From NCBI GenBank assembly GCA_002700365.1, contig PADB01000005.1, positions 1-51,294 of the forward strand: DNA of 51,294 bases. The letters run 5' to 3'. The notes beneath the pieces were generated by a model. The model worked only from the letters and a program-made list of their open reading frames with translations, searched no databases and had not been told where the DNA came from. This document shows positions 10,947 through 21,408 of the stretch, in pieces. How positions within the stretch are numbered: the first letter of the stretch is position 1; every line of letters starts with the position of its first letter. Source of the DNA: Kordiimonas sp. GTDB taxonomy: Bacteria; Pseudomonadota; Alphaproteobacteria; Sphingomonadales; Emcibacteraceae. The position numbers and the translations under genes were made by a program.

Positions 10947-13205
10947 TTAAATACGTTCTTTACGCAAACGCAACGCATTCAAAACCACCGAAATTGACGA
11001 CGCACTCATCGCAAAAGCTGCAAACATCGGGCTGATTAAGATGCCAAAAAACGGGAATAATACCCCTGCGGCAACAGGCACGCCCGCCGTGTTGTAGGCA
11101 AGTGCAAAAAAGAGGTTTTGCCGTATATTACGCATGGTAGCTTGTACCAACCGGCGGGCGCGAACAATACCGTCAAGATCGCCCTTAACAAGGGTAAAGC
11201 CAGCGCTTTCAATAGCCACATCAGCACCCGTTCCCATGGCGATACCCACATCAGCCTGGGCTAAAGCAGGAGCATCATTTACACCATCACCCGCCATAGC
11301 AACTTTATGCCCCTGTTCCTGAAATTCCTTAATGATATTGGCCTTATCTTCAGGAAGAACATCGGCACGAATTTCATCGATACCCAAACGTGCAGCAACA
11401 GCCTTTGCTGTACGTTCGTTATCGCCTGTGGCCATAATAATTCTGAAGCCCAGTTGATGGAGCTCTTGTAGTGCCTTGGGTGTGGTTTCTTTTACGGGGT
11501 CCGCAACACTAACAAGCCCAGCGATTTTATTGTCGAGAACAACAAACATAACTGTCTCGCCCTCATCGCGGCGGGCATTTGCCATGTCAGATAGTGGCCC
11601 ACCATCAAGCCCCATACCAGAAACCAGCTTACTATTACCCAACGCAACATCATGACCATTAACGACACCTTTTACACCCTTGCCAGTAATGGCCTCAAAG
11701 TCAGTTGCATCAACCATCTTTACATCGCGCTCTTCTGCACCTCGAACAATGGCTTCTGCGAGTGGATGTTCTGAACCACGTTCCAGCGACGCAGCAAGAC
11801 GAAGAACTTCTTCTTCCTCATGGCCATTTTCGGGAAGTACGGCAACCAGCTTAGGCTTGCCTTCGGTCAGCGTTCCTGTCTTATCGACTATAAGTGTGTC
11901 AACTTTTTCAAAGCGCTCCAAGGCCTCGGCATTTTTAATCAAAACACCTGCTTGGGCACCGCGCCCGGTAGCAGTCATGATAGACATAGGTGTAGCCAAA
12001 CCCAAAGCACATGGGCACGCGATAATAAGAACAGCAACCGCTGAAACAAGACCATATGAAAGAGCAGGTTCAGGCCCCCAGATTGCCCAAGAAATAAAGG
12101 CAACTATGGCTATCAGAATAACTACAGGGACAAAATACCCTGCAACCATATCGGCATATTTCTGAATGGGCGCACGCGACCTTTGTGCATTAGCAACCAT
12201 TTCCACAATCTGGGACAGCATAGTATCTGAGCCAACCCGTGTTGCTTTAATAACCAAACTACCAGTTCCGTTAATGGTAGCACCGGTCACACCGTCACCA
12301 GCTGTTTTTTCGACCGGTACAGGCTCCCCTGAAATCATAGATTCGTCTACTGAAGAGCGGCCTTCAAGCACTGTGCCATCTACTGGCACCTTGTCACCTG
12401 GGCGCACACGCAATTTGTCGCCAACTTTTACATCTTCGAGAGGAATTTCTTCTTCACTACCGTCATCATGAATTATGCGTGCTGTTTTTGCTGCCATATC
12501 AAGCAGTGCCTTTATTGCAGAGCCAGTGCGTTCACGGGCACGCAACTCCATAACCTGCCCCAACAGCACAAGGGTTACAATTACAGCTGCGGCTTCAAAA
12601 TATACACCAACATGTCCGTCTGCATTACGGAACCCCGCAGGGAATATTTCTGGCACCAGAACAGCCGTAACGCTGAAAAGATAGGCTGCGCCCGTCCCCA
12701 TCGCAATCAGGCTGAACATATTCAAGTTCATTGAACGTAAAGAGTTCACCCCACGTACAAAGAAAGGCCAGCCAGACCAAAGAGTCACAGGCGTTCCAAG
12801 AATGAGTTCCAGCCAAAGAGCTGTGCGTTCACCAAGAAAATCCCGAATTTGGTAGAAGCCAAAAATGGGCGACATTGATAGTACAAGCAACGGAACGGAC
12901 AAGAGTACGCCTACCCAAAAACGCTTATTAAAATCAACAAGTTCCGGATTAGGCCCCTCATCAACTGCCGTTACAGTTTCAGGTTCAAGCCCCATGCCGC
13001 ATAAAGGGCACGAGCCAGGCCCAGGTGAACGGACTTCCGGGTGCATAGGACATGTATAAACCGTTCCTGTGTACCCCTCTGGAACTTTATCATATTTCCC
13101 GCCTGTTTGAGGTGCACCCTTACTTGTATGTTGGTGTTTATGGTGTTCCTCATGCATACAGCAAGAATGGTTGTGTGAATGCGCGCTATTATCTTTATTA
13201 TTCAT
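10947..13205 (-). CDS. copA: Copper-translocating P1B-type ATPase
   Basis: 752 residues. The N-terminus is His/Cys-rich (about 9-26), followed by a heavy-metal-binding domain about 50-73 ([22 protein letters not shown]) in place of the usual ferredoxin-like HMA domains. Core P-type motifs: SGEP about 292, the CPC metal motif of TM6 about 397-399 (IACPCALG), phosphorylation site DKTGT about 441, the SEHPLAEAI motif with the P1B His-Pro, and GDGVNDAP. It should pump Cu(I), or Ag(I), out of the cytoplasm using ATP. It is the third gene of the merR - permease - copA operon. Confidence 0.93.
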   Translation of the reverse strand: MNNKDNSAHSHNHSCCMHEEHHKHQHTSKGAPQTGGKYDKVPEGYTGTVYTCPMHPEVRSPGPGSCPLCGMGLEPETVTAVDEGPNPELVDFNKRFWVGVLLSVPLLVLSMSPIFGFYQIRDFLGERTALWLELILGTPVTLWSGWPFFVRGVNSLRSMNLNMFSLIAMGTGAAYLFSVTAVLVPEIFPAGFRNADGHVGVYFEAAAVIVTLVLLGQVMELRARERTGSAIKALLDMAAKTARIIHDDGSEEEIPLEDVKVGDKLRVRPGDKVPVDGTVLEGRSSVDESMISGEPVPVEKTAGDGVTGATINGTGSLVIKATRVGSDTMLSQIVEMVANAQRSRAPIQKYADMVAGYFVPVVILIAIVAFISWAIWGPEPALSYGLVSAVAVLIIACPCALGLATPMSIMTATGRGAQAGVLIKNAEALERFEKVDTLIVDKTGTLTEGKPKLVAVLPENGHEEEEVLRLAASLERGSEHPLAEAIVRGAEERDVKMVDATDFEAITGKGVKGVVNGHDVALGNSKLVSGMGLDGGPLSDMANARRDEGETVMFVVLDNKIAGLVSVADPVKETTPKALQELHQLGFRIIMATGDNERTAKAVAARLGIDEIRADVLPEDKANIIKEFQEQGHKVAMAGDGVNDAPALAQADVGIAMGTGADVAIESAGFTLVKGDLDGIVRARRLVQATMRNIRQNLFFALAYNTAGVPVAAGVLFPFFGILISPMFAAFAMSASSISVVLNALRLRKERI

Positions 13206-13218
13206 TGCCCTATGTCCT

Positions 13219-14535
13219 TTATGAATTATTATTGCCGTTCAAAAACCAACGCTCGCCTGCAAAGACAGCAATCATGCCAACAATTGCAGCGTAAATGACC
13301 ATCATATCGCTTTGTGCTTTAATCCAGAGCAACGCGCCCAGCACAACAGCGTCGAGGAAGATAGCTGTAACCAATATAAAAGCATTTGCCTGCACCTCTT
13401 TACGTAAGTGCTTCAGAACACCCCAGTGGATAACCATATCCATCACAATATAAAAAATAGCCCCTAGAGAAGCGATACGCCCAAGGTCGAAGAAAACGGT
13501 CAGCATCATTGCAAAAACAATTGTGTAGACCAAAGTATGTTTCTGAACATCACCTGGCATACCAAAGTGACTATGCGGCACCAGCTTCATGTCAGTCAGC
13601 ATGGCCAGCATTCGTGAGACAGCAAATACACTTGCGATAACGCCTGACACTGTTGCAACAATGGCAAATCCCACCGTAATCCAAAGGCCACTTTGCCCAA
13701 AGGCCGGGCGTGCGGCTTCTGCCAAGGCATAGTCTTTTGACTGAACGATTTGATCAATCGTCAGATTGCCCCCGACAGCAAAAGCAACCAGTAAATATAC
13801 CGCGATGCAGATCGCGATTGAGATCATAATGGCGCGACCCACATTCTTATGGGGCTCCTGAATTTCGCCGCCGCTGTTGGTAATCGTGGTAAATCCTTTA
13901 TAGGCCAGAATGCCCAAGGCCACTGCCCCTAAAAAGCCTGTGAACGTTGAATCTTGTGGTTGAACAGAGATGCTTTCAAAGCTCAGGCCACTGGCATATA
14001 GCCCACCCATGGCAAGCAATGCCAGCCCGCCAATTTTGATAAAGGCCATAAAAAAGGAGAATGTTTGGATAAATTTATTACCCAGTATATTGACCAAAAA
14101 TGCGAAAAACAAAACGCCCACACCCAGAACAGGGACCAGCCATGTTTTTGTGCCAACATCGAAAAGTTGCAGAGTGTATGTCGCAAATGTTCGTGCGACC
14201 AAGCTTTCGTTGATGACCATTGAAAGGTACATCAACAAAGCGCAAGCGGCGGTAATAGTCCCTCGGCCATAGGCTTTTTCAAGAAACATGGCAATCCCCC
14301 CAGCAGAGGGATAAGCATTTGCCATTTTGATATAAGAATAGGCACTAAACCCAACAACAATAGCTGCAACCAGAAAAGCCAGCGGAAACCATTCTCTTGC
14401 AAGTTCAGCCACCTGACCGGTTAAGGCAAAGATACCCGCACCAATCATAACGCCCGTTCCCATGGAAACGGCACCCGTTAGGCTTAAACTATTTTTTTCA
14501 TATGTTGCTGAACGGTTGTGGGCTGAATGGTCCAA
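13219..14535 (-). CDS. APC-family amino acid/polyamine permease
   Basis: 438 residues with about twelve hydrophobic segments. The APC signature is near the N-terminus ([18 protein letters not shown]), with unwound TM1 glycines, and TM6 has [19 protein letters not shown]. It should import or exchange an amino acid, polyamine or similar solute at the inner membrane. Its place between a MerR regulator and copA, 13 bp from copA and 11 bp from merR, suggests that it is induced with copper export. A link to a metal ligand such as Cys, His or glutathione precursors is possible but not shown by the sequence. Confidence 0.85.
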   Translation of the reverse strand: MDHSAHNRSATYEKNSLSLTGAVSMGTGVMIGAGIFALTGQVAELAREWFPLAFLVAAIVVGFSAYSYIKMANAYPSAGGIAMFLEKAYGRGTITAACALLMYLSMVINESLVARTFATYTLQLFDVGTKTWLVPVLGVGVLFFAFLVNILGNKFIQTFSFFMAFIKIGGLALLAMGGLYASGLSFESISVQPQDSTFTGFLGAVALGILAYKGFTTITNSGGEIQEPHKNVGRAIMISIAICIAVYLLVAFAVGGNLTIDQIVQSKDYALAEAARPAFGQSGLWITVGFAIVATVSGVIASVFAVSRMLAMLTDMKLVPHSHFGMPGDVQKHTLVYTIVFAMMLTVFFDLGRIASLGAIFYIVMDMVIHWGVLKHLRKEVQANAFILVTAIFLDAVVLGALLWIKAQSDMMVIYAAIVGMIAVFAGERWFLNGNNNS

Positions 14536-14546
14536 TGTTCATACCT

Positions 14547-14972
14547 TTATTTATTGTTCATTTGTTTAGTGCTGGCCGCTAAGTAATCAAGAATGGGGCA
14601 TTCGGTCAGTGGTTGTGCGCCGCCGGGGCAGTCTGCTTCAAGGCTTTCAAGTGCATTTCTCATGCGCTTCAGATACTGAATATTCTCTTCAGCTTCTTTG
14701 ATTTTAGCCTTTGTCCGGAGAAGCATATCTTCGCAGGACGCTGTCTGAGATGTTTGCAATTCAAGCAAAGAAGTGATTTCAGAAAGTTTGAAGCCCAAAG
14801 ACTTGGAGCGGCGGATAAAAGTAATTCTGTCAACAGCCGCCTCGTCATAAACTCTGTAGCCGGATCTGGTCCGGCCAGCCGGTTCTATAAGCTTAAGTGT
14901 TTCGTAATAACGCACAGTGTCCGTCTTAACGCCACTTGCCTTTGCTAATTGTCCAATCTTCATCTCAGACAT
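14547..14972 (-). CDS. MerR-family metal-responsive regulator (ZntR/CadR/PbrR-like)
   Basis: 141 residues: winged HTH about 4-70 (IGQLAKASGVKTDTVRYYE), dimerization helix about 80-112, metal loop near the C-terminus. Cysteines lie at 80, 115 and 125 (CPGGAQPLTECPIL). The Cys at 80, which in the partner subunit completes a divalent-metal site, is present in MerR, ZntR and CadR but is Ser in the copper sensor CueR. By these residues it should sense Zn, Cd, Pb or similar, although it controls a copper ATPase operon. Ribosome site AAGGAC is suitably placed before the ATG. It is autoregulated by the operator at 14994-15026. Confidence 0.88.
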   Translation of the reverse strand: MSEMKIGQLAKASGVKTDTVRYYETLKLIEPAGRTRSGYRVYDEAAVDRITFIRRSKSLGFKLSEITSLLELQTSQTASCEDMLLRTKAKIKEAEENIQYLKRMRNALESLEADCPGGAQPLTECPILDYLAASTKQMNNK

Positions 14973-14993
14973 TCATTTGTCCTTTCAAATACA

Positions 14994-15026
14994 AGCATGC
15001 ACCTTAGAGTATACTCTAAGGTCAAG
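14994..15026 (-). promoter_or_regulatory. MerR-type promoter and palindromic operator
   Basis: Minus strand: -35 TTGACC (15021-15026), 20-bp spacer, -10 CATGCT (14994-14999). The spacer holds most of a perfect 22-bp palindrome (15001-15022; ACCTTAGAGTA and its complement). An over-long spacer with a central dyad is diagnostic of MerR-activated promoters, and the layout closely matches the ZntR-controlled zntA promoter. It drives merR, the APC permease and copA leftward. Confidence 0.85.
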
Positions 15027-15028
15027 AC

Positions 15029-16099
15029 TTAATGTTCATGGTCTCCATGGCCGTCATCTTCTTTACTAGTTTGTTTTGAATCATTGCTTGCAGGGCCAGA
15101 CGACCAATGGATGTGGGCAACTCGCCAGCCGTCCTTTGTATTGGTCAGCACCATGGTTTCCATAAGTTTTGAATGAACATTAGTTCCCCGGAAAAGGCCG
15201 TTGCTGACAATTTCAGTAACAATCCAGGCAGTATCTCCAGATACATGAACCTGCTGGTCATTTACGGAATCCTCAACTGCTGCAACAAACTCCATATCGG
15301 AAACCATATGGTGTGAGGCATACTCATCCAAAGATCGCTCTGCATTTCCACCTTCTGAGATAAAAACATCAGGGAGCAACAGGGCTCTGATAGCATCCTC
15401 ATCTTTGTTCTTCAGAGCTTCGCGAAATGCCTTGACTACACCTGCCGGTTCAAGGGGATTGATAAACTCTTCAATAATCGCTGTCTCTGTATCGTGAGTG
15501 CTATTATGAGCGTTTTCTTCTTCATGGTTGTGGTCACCATGCGCGTGATCACTGTTGTGTTCAGGTGATGTTTCTTCTTTTTGATGCTCATTATGGATTG
15601 CGCCATGTTCTTCGCCTTCACCATGAGAGTGGCTACCATGACCACCGTCACCGCTTACTTCAGGCATGCGCATAACGCCAAGGCCATGGCGATAAACTGC
15701 CTCGCCGCCTTTGAAACCCGTGACCGCCAATAAGCCAGTAGCAATTAGAATACAGGCAATAAATAGAGGGGATGCTTTATCGGCAGTCCGGTGCTTGGCT
15801 AGCGACCAAACTGCCAATAAGGCAAATAGGCTGGCCGCCCCTAACGCCCAGTTTCTGTGGTCTGTCATCGCGGCATGTGATGGGCCGTCATGAGCTACTG
15901 TATTATAGGCATAGAAACCTGCCGCAACGGTGCCAATTGTTATTGCTACTCCCAGCCATAAATTCCAGCGGGCGACAACAAATAATTGCTCTTTTTTCAG
16001 CAGGGTTGATGCCAGAAACATCACCCCTGAGACACTCAGCAACGCTACTGAAAAGTGTACAAAAATAGGATGCCAGTTCGGTATGATTTCTATGCTCAT
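15029..16099 (-). CDS. Membrane protein: DUF2231 domain fused to a SnoaL/NTF2-like domain by a His-rich linker
   Basis: 356 residues in three parts. Residues about 5-130 hold four hydrophobic segments and start with PNWHPIFVHFSVALL, the DUF2231 pattern with conserved His. Residues about 148-205 are a His/Glu/Asp-rich linker (GGHGSHSHGEGEEHG and more). Residues about 212-330 look like a SnoaL/DUF4440 NTF2-like fold (VVKAFREALKNKDEDAIRAL ... WRVAHIHWS). The C-terminus ends in another His/Asp cluster. It is the last gene of the cus operon, 21 bp after cusF. It may be a membrane-anchored periplasmic metal buffer; the NTF2-like part could bind metal or a small ligand. No catalytic role can be read from it. 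Confidence 0.75.
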   Translation of the reverse strand: MSIEIIPNWHPIFVHFSVALLSVSGVMFLASTLLKKEQLFVVARWNLWLGVAITIGTVAAGFYAYNTVAHDGPSHAAMTDHRNWALGAASLFALLAVWSLAKHRTADKASPLFIACILIATGLLAVTGFKGGEAVYRHGLGVMRMPEVSGDGGHGSHSHGEGEEHGAIHNEHQKEETSPEHNSDHAHGDHNHEEENAHNSTHDTETAIIEEFINPLEPAGVVKAFREALKNKDEDAIRALLLPDVFISEGGNAERSLDEYASHHMVSDMEFVAAVEDSVNDQQVHVSGDTAWIVTEIVSNGLFRGTNVHSKLMETMVLTNTKDGWRVAHIHWSSGPASNDSKQTSKEDDGHGDHEH

Positions 16100-16120
16100 G
16101 ATTATTCTCTCTCTTTTATT

Positions 16121-16549
16121 TTAATGATTATGATTGCCATGGCCCTGCTCATGAGCGTCACCATGGTTCATTTGTTTGTGCATTGAATGATTACCAGCGC
16201 CAACTACCATCACTTTTGTGATGCGGTAACGCTTGTCTTCACCGAGCTTGATATGGAACTTGATGTTTTGGCCAGGCTGCAGCTCAGTGAGGTTCACACT
16301 GCGGGCGACCTCAAGGTCCATTTTCATTGCTGGCCACTTCAGTTCAGGGATTGGCCCATGCGATAAGTTGATAACCCGCGCATCTAAATCAATAGAGTGG
16401 ACAACACCTTCCCCTATGGCTTCCATGTGGCCTTGCTTCATTTGAACTTTATCTTGCCCGTGATCATGTCCAGCATAAGCAGGCGCAATAAAAGCCGCGC
16501 CCATAAGTGTTACGGTTGTTAACATCAGTGTATTTTTAAGCAGTTTCAT
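16121..16549 (-). CDS. cusF: CusF-like periplasmic copper-binding protein
   Basis: About 142 residues from the ATG at 16549, which has AAGGAG nine bases upstream and opens a signal peptide ending in PAYAGHDH. The small OB-fold domain carries the CusF copper site: a His, then HGPIPELKWPAMKMDL with Trp and two Met residues that bind Cu(I)/Ag(I) by thioether and cation-pi contact. The C-terminus has extra His/Met (NHSMHKQMNHGDAHEQGHG). It should carry Cu(I) or Ag(I) to the CusB/CusA pump in the periplasm. Its start overlaps the end of cusA by 14 bp. Confidence 0.9.
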   Translation of the reverse strand: MKLLKNTLMLTTVTLMGAAFIAPAYAGHDHGQDKVQMKQGHMEAIGEGVVHSIDLDARVINLSHGPIPELKWPAMKMDLEVARSVNLTELQPGQNIKFHIKLGEDKRYRITKVMVVGAGNHSMHKQMNHGDAHEQGHGNHNH

Positions 16550-19500
16550 GGTTGCTTTCTCCTTCATTTTTACTTTGGTTTGAACTGAATCTGCGGCCTT
16601 CCCAGATGTAATAAACAACGGGAATAACAATCAGAGTCAGAATTGTGGTAGTGGTCATACCGCCTATCATTGGCAAAGCAATTCGGCGCATAACATCAGA
16701 ACCAAGCCCTTCGGTCACAAATATTGGCGCGAGGCCAACCATTGTTGTGCACACCGTCATAAGCTTAGGTCTCACGCGCAGAACTGCCCCGTGGATAACG
16801 TCTTCAAGCAAGTCAGAAAGTGATTTGGGTGGGTGCTCACGCACTTGTTGGTCAATATAGATCAACATGACAACAGCGGTTTCTACTGCAATACCCGCTA
16901 AAGCAATGAAACCCACACCAACAGCAACCGAAAAGTTGTATCCAGCCAGATAAAGAGCCCATACACCGCCAATCAAACCAAATGGTAATGACAGCATAAT
17001 CATAAGCGTTCTATCAAGCCGACCAAAGTGCACCATCAATAAAGTGAAAATGATAAAGATGGCAGCAGGCACTGCAATTTGCATTCTGCTCTTTGCTTCT
17101 AGCATTTGCTCAAACTGACCAGACCAGATGAGTGCATAACCAGAAGGCAGATCAATTTTTGAATTTACAATTTCCTGCGCTTCTTTAACGTATGAGCCAA
17201 TGTCACGACCTTCAATATCGACAAACACCCACCCTGTTAGGCGTGCGTTCTCGCTTTTGATCATTGGTGGGCCTTCAACAAATTCAATCTTTGCTAACTC
17301 ACCAAGAGGAATATGCTGGCCCTGAGGTGTCGGGATTAAAATATCCTGCAAATCGCTAGGCTCTTCCCGGAAGGGACGGTCATAACGCAACATGATGTTG
17401 TAGCGCTCTCGCCCTTGAATAGACTCTGCCATTTTCATACCGCCTAGAGCCGTCCCGATAATATTCTGGAAAACTCCAAGGTCAATATTGCGTCGTGCTA
17501 GTTCATCCCGATCAGGCGTGACTTCAAGGTATTTACCACCCGTCACCCGGTCAGCAAACGCTGATCTGGTTCCTGGCACATCTTTGATAGCGGCCTCAAT
17601 ATCAACAGCTACACGACCAATCGTTTCCAAGTTGTCACCCGCAATTTTAATACCTATAGGCGTGCGGATACCTGTAGAAATCATGTCCATACGGATTTTA
17701 ATCGGGTACCCCCATGAGTTAACAACCCCCGGCAACTTAACACGTTTGTTAAGGTCTTTAATCAGGGCCTCAACATCCATACCTTTTCGCCATTCATCTC
17801 TTGGCTTAAGGCGTATCCAGGTCTCAATCATTGAAATAGGTGCCGGGTCGGTCGCTGTATCTGCGCGGCCAACTTTACCAAAGACATGATGCACCTCAGG
17901 AACCTGACGGATCATTCTGTTGGTCTGCTGAAGCACTTCCTTTGCCTTAGTAATTGAAACACCAGGCAAAGTAGTTGGCATGTAAAGCAGCTCCCCTTCA
18001 TAAAGGGCAGGCATAAATTCTGAGCCTGTTTTAGCCAGCGGCAAAGCCATCGAAACCAGTAAGGCACCGGCAATGATGATGGTTCGCCACTTCCACTTCA
18101 GCGCACTTTTCAGGATTGGTTCATAGATATGGATAAACCAGCGGTTAATAGGGTTTTCTTCCTCCTTACGAATTTTACCCCGTATCAGCCACAACATCAG
18201 AACAGGTACCACCGTCACCGACAGTATTGACGCAAAAGCCATGGCGTAGGTTTTTGTGTAAGCTAACGGCGAGAATAACCGGTAAGACTGACCAGTTAAC
18301 GCGAATACTGGCAGGAACGACACGGTTATAATCAACAGAGAAAAGAACAGCCCTGGACCAACCTCTTTTGTTGCCAAAAGAATTGCTGCATTCTTATCAG
18401 CCCGCGTTGCAGTTTTTGGGAGTTCTGATAACTTTCTGTGCGCATTCTCCACCATAACAATGGAAGCATCGACCATTGCGCCAATCGCAATAGCAATCCC
18501 ACCCAAAGACATGATGTTTGCCGTAATGCCTTGTGCCGACATAACTATGAAGGCTGCAAGAATTGCCAGTGGCAGCGTGACAATGGCAACAAAAGCTGAC
18601 CTTGCGTGCAACAGGAATATCAGTGAAACGAGGGCAACAACAATCCCCTCTTCCAAAAGCTTATGGGCCAGATATTCAATTGCCCCTTCAATTAGAGGAG
18701 CCCGGTCATATACCGGTACAATCTCCACACCTTCAGGTAAGCCATGCTGAAGCTCTTCCAGCTTTTCTTTAACGCCCTTAATAACGTTAAGGGCATTTTC
18801 ACCCGCACGCATCACAACAACACCGGCTACAACTTCACCTTCGCCGTTCAGTTCAGTCACGCCCCGGCGCAGCTCTGGCCCTTCAATAACACGAGCCACA
18901 TCTTCAAGCTTTACAGGTGTACCATCATTGGCATAGAGAACTATTTTTTGGAGCTCTTTTAGATTGGTCACATACCCCTTTGAACGGATCATCAGCTCCA
19001 TCTCAGCCTTTTCAATGACGCGCCCACCAGCATCCATACTGGCATTTCTGACCGCTTCCATTAGGCGTTTTAAAGGGATGTCAAATGCCCTCAGGCGGTT
19101 AGGATCAATCAGAACCTGATATTCTTTAACAAACCCGCCAACCGATGCCACTTCCGAGACACCTGACACTGTGGCAAGTTCGAATTTTAAGAACCAGTCT
19201 TGAAGGCTGCGAAGTTGCGACAAGTCATATTTGCCGCTTTTATCAATCAAGGCATATTGATAAACCCAGCCAACACCCGTGGCATCAGGGCCGATTTGAG
19301 GCTGCACACTCGCAGGCAGATCACCTTGAATTTTAGATAAGGCCTCAACTACCCGACTTCGCGCCCAATATTGATCAATACCGTCTTCAAAAATAATATA
19401 GACAAACGATGTACCAAACATTGAATAGCCGCGAACGTTTTTTGTTTTGGGCAGTCCAAGCATCGTGGTTGATAAAGGGTATGTGACAAGGTCTTCGACA

Positions 19501-19730
19501 ATTTGCGGAGATTGCCCAGCAAAATCAGTGCGAATAATAACCTGTGTGTCGGACATATCCGGGATAGCATCAAGCGGCGTTTTCTGCACAGAAAGAACAC
19601 CCGCGACAAGTAATGCCAGCATCATCATGCCAACCAATAATTGGTTGTGAACTGACCAATCGATCACCTTTGCAACGAATGATTTGGTCGGGTCGTGAGA
19701 TAAATGGTTATCTTTATTAGTGGTTTGCAT
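16536..19730 (-). CDS. cusA: Heavy-metal RND efflux pump, CusA type (HME4)
   Basis: About 1064 residues with twelve predicted membrane segments and two periplasmic loops. The TM4 signature GGIAIAIGAMVDASIVMVEN is the HME4 (Cu/Ag) form, with one Asp and one Glu, and contrasts with the HME1 form of the czcA gene at 4844. The start was set at 19730 (MQTTNKDNHLSH) because AAGGGGG lies six bases before it; the frame could extend eight residues to 19754. It overlaps the 3' end of cusB. It exports Cu(I)/Ag(I) from the periplasm with CusB and CusC. Confidence 0.93.
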   Translation of the reverse strand: MQTTNKDNHLSHDPTKSFVAKVIDWSVHNQLLVGMMMLALLVAGVLSVQKTPLDAIPDMSDTQVIIRTDFAGQSPQIVEDLVTYPLSTTMLGLPKTKNVRGYSMFGTSFVYIIFEDGIDQYWARSRVVEALSKIQGDLPASVQPQIGPDATGVGWVYQYALIDKSGKYDLSQLRSLQDWFLKFELATVSGVSEVASVGGFVKEYQVLIDPNRLRAFDIPLKRLMEAVRNASMDAGGRVIEKAEMELMIRSKGYVTNLKELQKIVLYANDGTPVKLEDVARVIEGPELRRGVTELNGEGEVVAGVVVMRAGENALNVIKGVKEKLEELQHGLPEGVEIVPVYDRAPLIEGAIEYLAHKLLEEGIVVALVSLIFLLHARSAFVAIVTLPLAILAAFIVMSAQGITANIMSLGGIAIAIGAMVDASIVMVENAHRKLSELPKTATRADKNAAILLATKEVGPGLFFSLLIITVSFLPVFALTGQSYRLFSPLAYTKTYAMAFASILSVTVVPVLMLWLIRGKIRKEEENPINRWFIHIYEPILKSALKWKWRTIIIAGALLVSMALPLAKTGSEFMPALYEGELLYMPTTLPGVSITKAKEVLQQTNRMIRQVPEVHHVFGKVGRADTATDPAPISMIETWIRLKPRDEWRKGMDVEALIKDLNKRVKLPGVVNSWGYPIKIRMDMISTGIRTPIGIKIAGDNLETIGRVAVDIEAAIKDVPGTRSAFADRVTGGKYLEVTPDRDELARRNIDLGVFQNIIGTALGGMKMAESIQGRERYNIMLRYDRPFREEPSDLQDILIPTPQGQHIPLGELAKIEFVEGPPMIKSENARLTGWVFVDIEGRDIGSYVKEAQEIVNSKIDLPSGYALIWSGQFEQMLEAKSRMQIAVPAAIFIIFTLLMVHFGRLDRTLMIMLSLPFGLIGGVWALYLAGYNFSVAVGVGFIALAGIAVETAVVMLIYIDQQVREHPPKSLSDLLEDVIHGAVLRVRPKLMTVCTTMVGLAPIFVTEGLGSDVMRRIALPMIGGMTTTTILTLIVIPVVYYIWEGRRFSSNQSKNEGESNHETA

Positions 19731-21408
19731 GAGCACCCCCTTGTGGCATTTCATTCATTTTAGGGGCTTCGGCTTCAACTTTATCAGGCCATTCAATCTG
19801 CATTGGATGACCAGCGCCATATGGGTTCATGGCTTCATTTTCCAATTGCAGCCAGTAACGCTCTAGGCCATGTGCCATATAGAGCTTTAAACCTTTACTT
19901 TCATAGTGGTTTGGCTTGCCACCTAACAGCCATGGCTTAAGAGCAACCACCAACGCATTAAGTGTTTGCTGCCATTCTTTATCCGTTACATTGTTTTGTG
20001 CTTTCTTGAGGGCCGCCTCTGCATCCTGCAAAACAAATTGCAGCTTGGTACCTCTAAATACCGGCATCAAATGATCACCCAGCGTTATTGCTGGCATAAT
20101 CATATTTGTGCGCGGTGTGCGGTCAGAAACAAGTTCTTGCTGAATGTAAACTGCTGCATCAACCAAATGGTCAATCATGGCCAGTTGATCACTGCTGACT
20201 TCCAATAATGAGAGCGGCATTTGCATACGCTCCATCTTACGGAATGACTCTCGTAGGGCACTTTCTGAATCAATCAGGAATTGGCCACTAACAACAATCT
20301 CATCCCCTTCAGACAGGCCTTCCAGCACTTCTGTCCGGCCCTTATATTTCAGACCAGAAAGAACCCGACGAGGCTCAAAACGCCCCTGGCCCAAAGCAAC
20401 CACAACAAAGTCACCGTCTTTGCTTTTTAGAATTGCGTCACTTGGGATAGATAATCTGCGCTTCACGCCTGTTTCAAATTCAACATCGGCATAAGCCCCT
20501 GGTAACAATTTGCCCTCAGTATTCTGGAGGACAAGACGAATACGCCCAGTGCGTGTCGCTCTATCAATGGTAGGGTATATATAATCTATAAAAGCGGCTT
20601 GATCTGTAATACCCAAAGCAGGCAACGACACCTTGGCAATTGTCTGCCTGGTTATGAATGGTATATCTTGCTCAGCAACACTTACATCAACCCAAACCGA
20701 GTCATAATTCTGAAGCGTCATCAGGTTCATACCAGGTTTGGCAAAACTACCTTCCCGAACATTAATGGCGCTGATCAGCCCATCTACTTCAGCATAGTAA
20801 GGCACACTGTTAAACGGCTTGCGGCTGGCTCGAACTTCCTCAACCGCGCGTCTCTGCATTCCTAGCGAAACCAAGCGTTTAAAAGCAGAATCAATCCGAC
20901 CGGTAATCCCTGTTTGCAATGCACTAACATAGTCCTGCTGAGCAGAAATGAGCGCAGGGCTGTATAGTTTAAAGAGCATGTCGCCCTTTTTCACACTATC
21001 GCCCACAGCCTGGGTTTTAAGTTCCTCAACCCAGCCTTCAACACGTGCAGAAATATCAAACTGCAAGCGCACATTTTCAGCCACATCACCATAACTACGA
21101 ACCAATGTTCCAAAACTGGCCATCTGCGCATTTTCCGAACGCACACCAGTATTTTGGATTGTTTCAGGGTCAATGGTAACAACAGTCCGCGTCGGGTTTT
21201 GGCTTTTATCCATCTCGTCAGACGCATGATTGCCCGCTTCTTCATCGTTCTCAAGTGCGACAAGGTCCATTCCACAGATCGGGCATGTTCCTGGGCGGTC
21301 TGCCACATAATGCGGGTGCATTGGGCAGGTATATTTTTCTGCCTGCGCAACAGCAGGGAATGCCATAAAATTAAAAACTAAAAACAATATAGGGATCAGA
21401 TATCTCAT
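19717..21408 (-). CDS. cusB: RND periplasmic adaptor, CusB type with N-terminal metal-binding domain
   Basis: 563 residues. After the signal peptide (about 1-23) comes a heavy-metal-binding domain (KYTCPMHPHYVADRPGTCPICGMDLV, split here between Cys-Pro-Met-His-Pro and Cys-Pro-Ile-Cys-Gly-Met), like that at the start of CopA. The adaptor core follows: barrel-sandwich hybrid, short alpha-helical region (SAQQDYVSALQTG), beta-barrel and membrane-proximal domains to about 400. The C-terminal 140 residues are an extra helical domain, longer than classic CusB and similar to the C-terminal extensions of other CusB-like proteins. It couples CusA to CusC and receives copper from CusF. It overlaps cusC by 4 bp (ATGA). 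Confidence 0.9.
   Translation of the reverse strand: MRYLIPILFLVFNFMAFPAVAQAEKYTCPMHPHYVADRPGTCPICGMDLVALENDEEAGNHASDEMDKSQNPTRTVVTIDPETIQNTGVRSENAQMASFGTLVRSYGDVAENVRLQFDISARVEGWVEELKTQAVGDSVKKGDMLFKLYSPALISAQQDYVSALQTGITGRIDSAFKRLVSLGMQRRAVEEVRASRKPFNSVPYYAEVDGLISAINVREGSFAKPGMNLMTLQNYDSVWVDVSVAEQDIPFITRQTIAKVSLPALGITDQAAFIDYIYPTIDRATRTGRIRLVLQNTEGKLLPGAYADVEFETGVKRRLSIPSDAILKSKDGDFVVVALGQGRFEPRRVLSGLKYKGRTEVLEGLSEGDEIVVSGQFLIDSESALRESFRKMERMQMPLSLLEVSSDQLAMIDHLVDAAVYIQQELVSDRTPRTNMIMPAITLGDHLMPVFRGTKLQFVLQDAEAALKKAQNNVTDKEWQQTLNALVVALKPWLLGGKPNHYESKGLKLYMAHGLERYWLQLENEAMNPYGAGHPMQIEWPDKVEAEAPKMNEMPQGGAHANH

Noticed and set aside
11680-12165. Long rightward open frame opposite copA
   Set aside because: It is antisense to the well-supported copA gene, has low-complexity composition typical of a shadow frame, and no recognisable domain.
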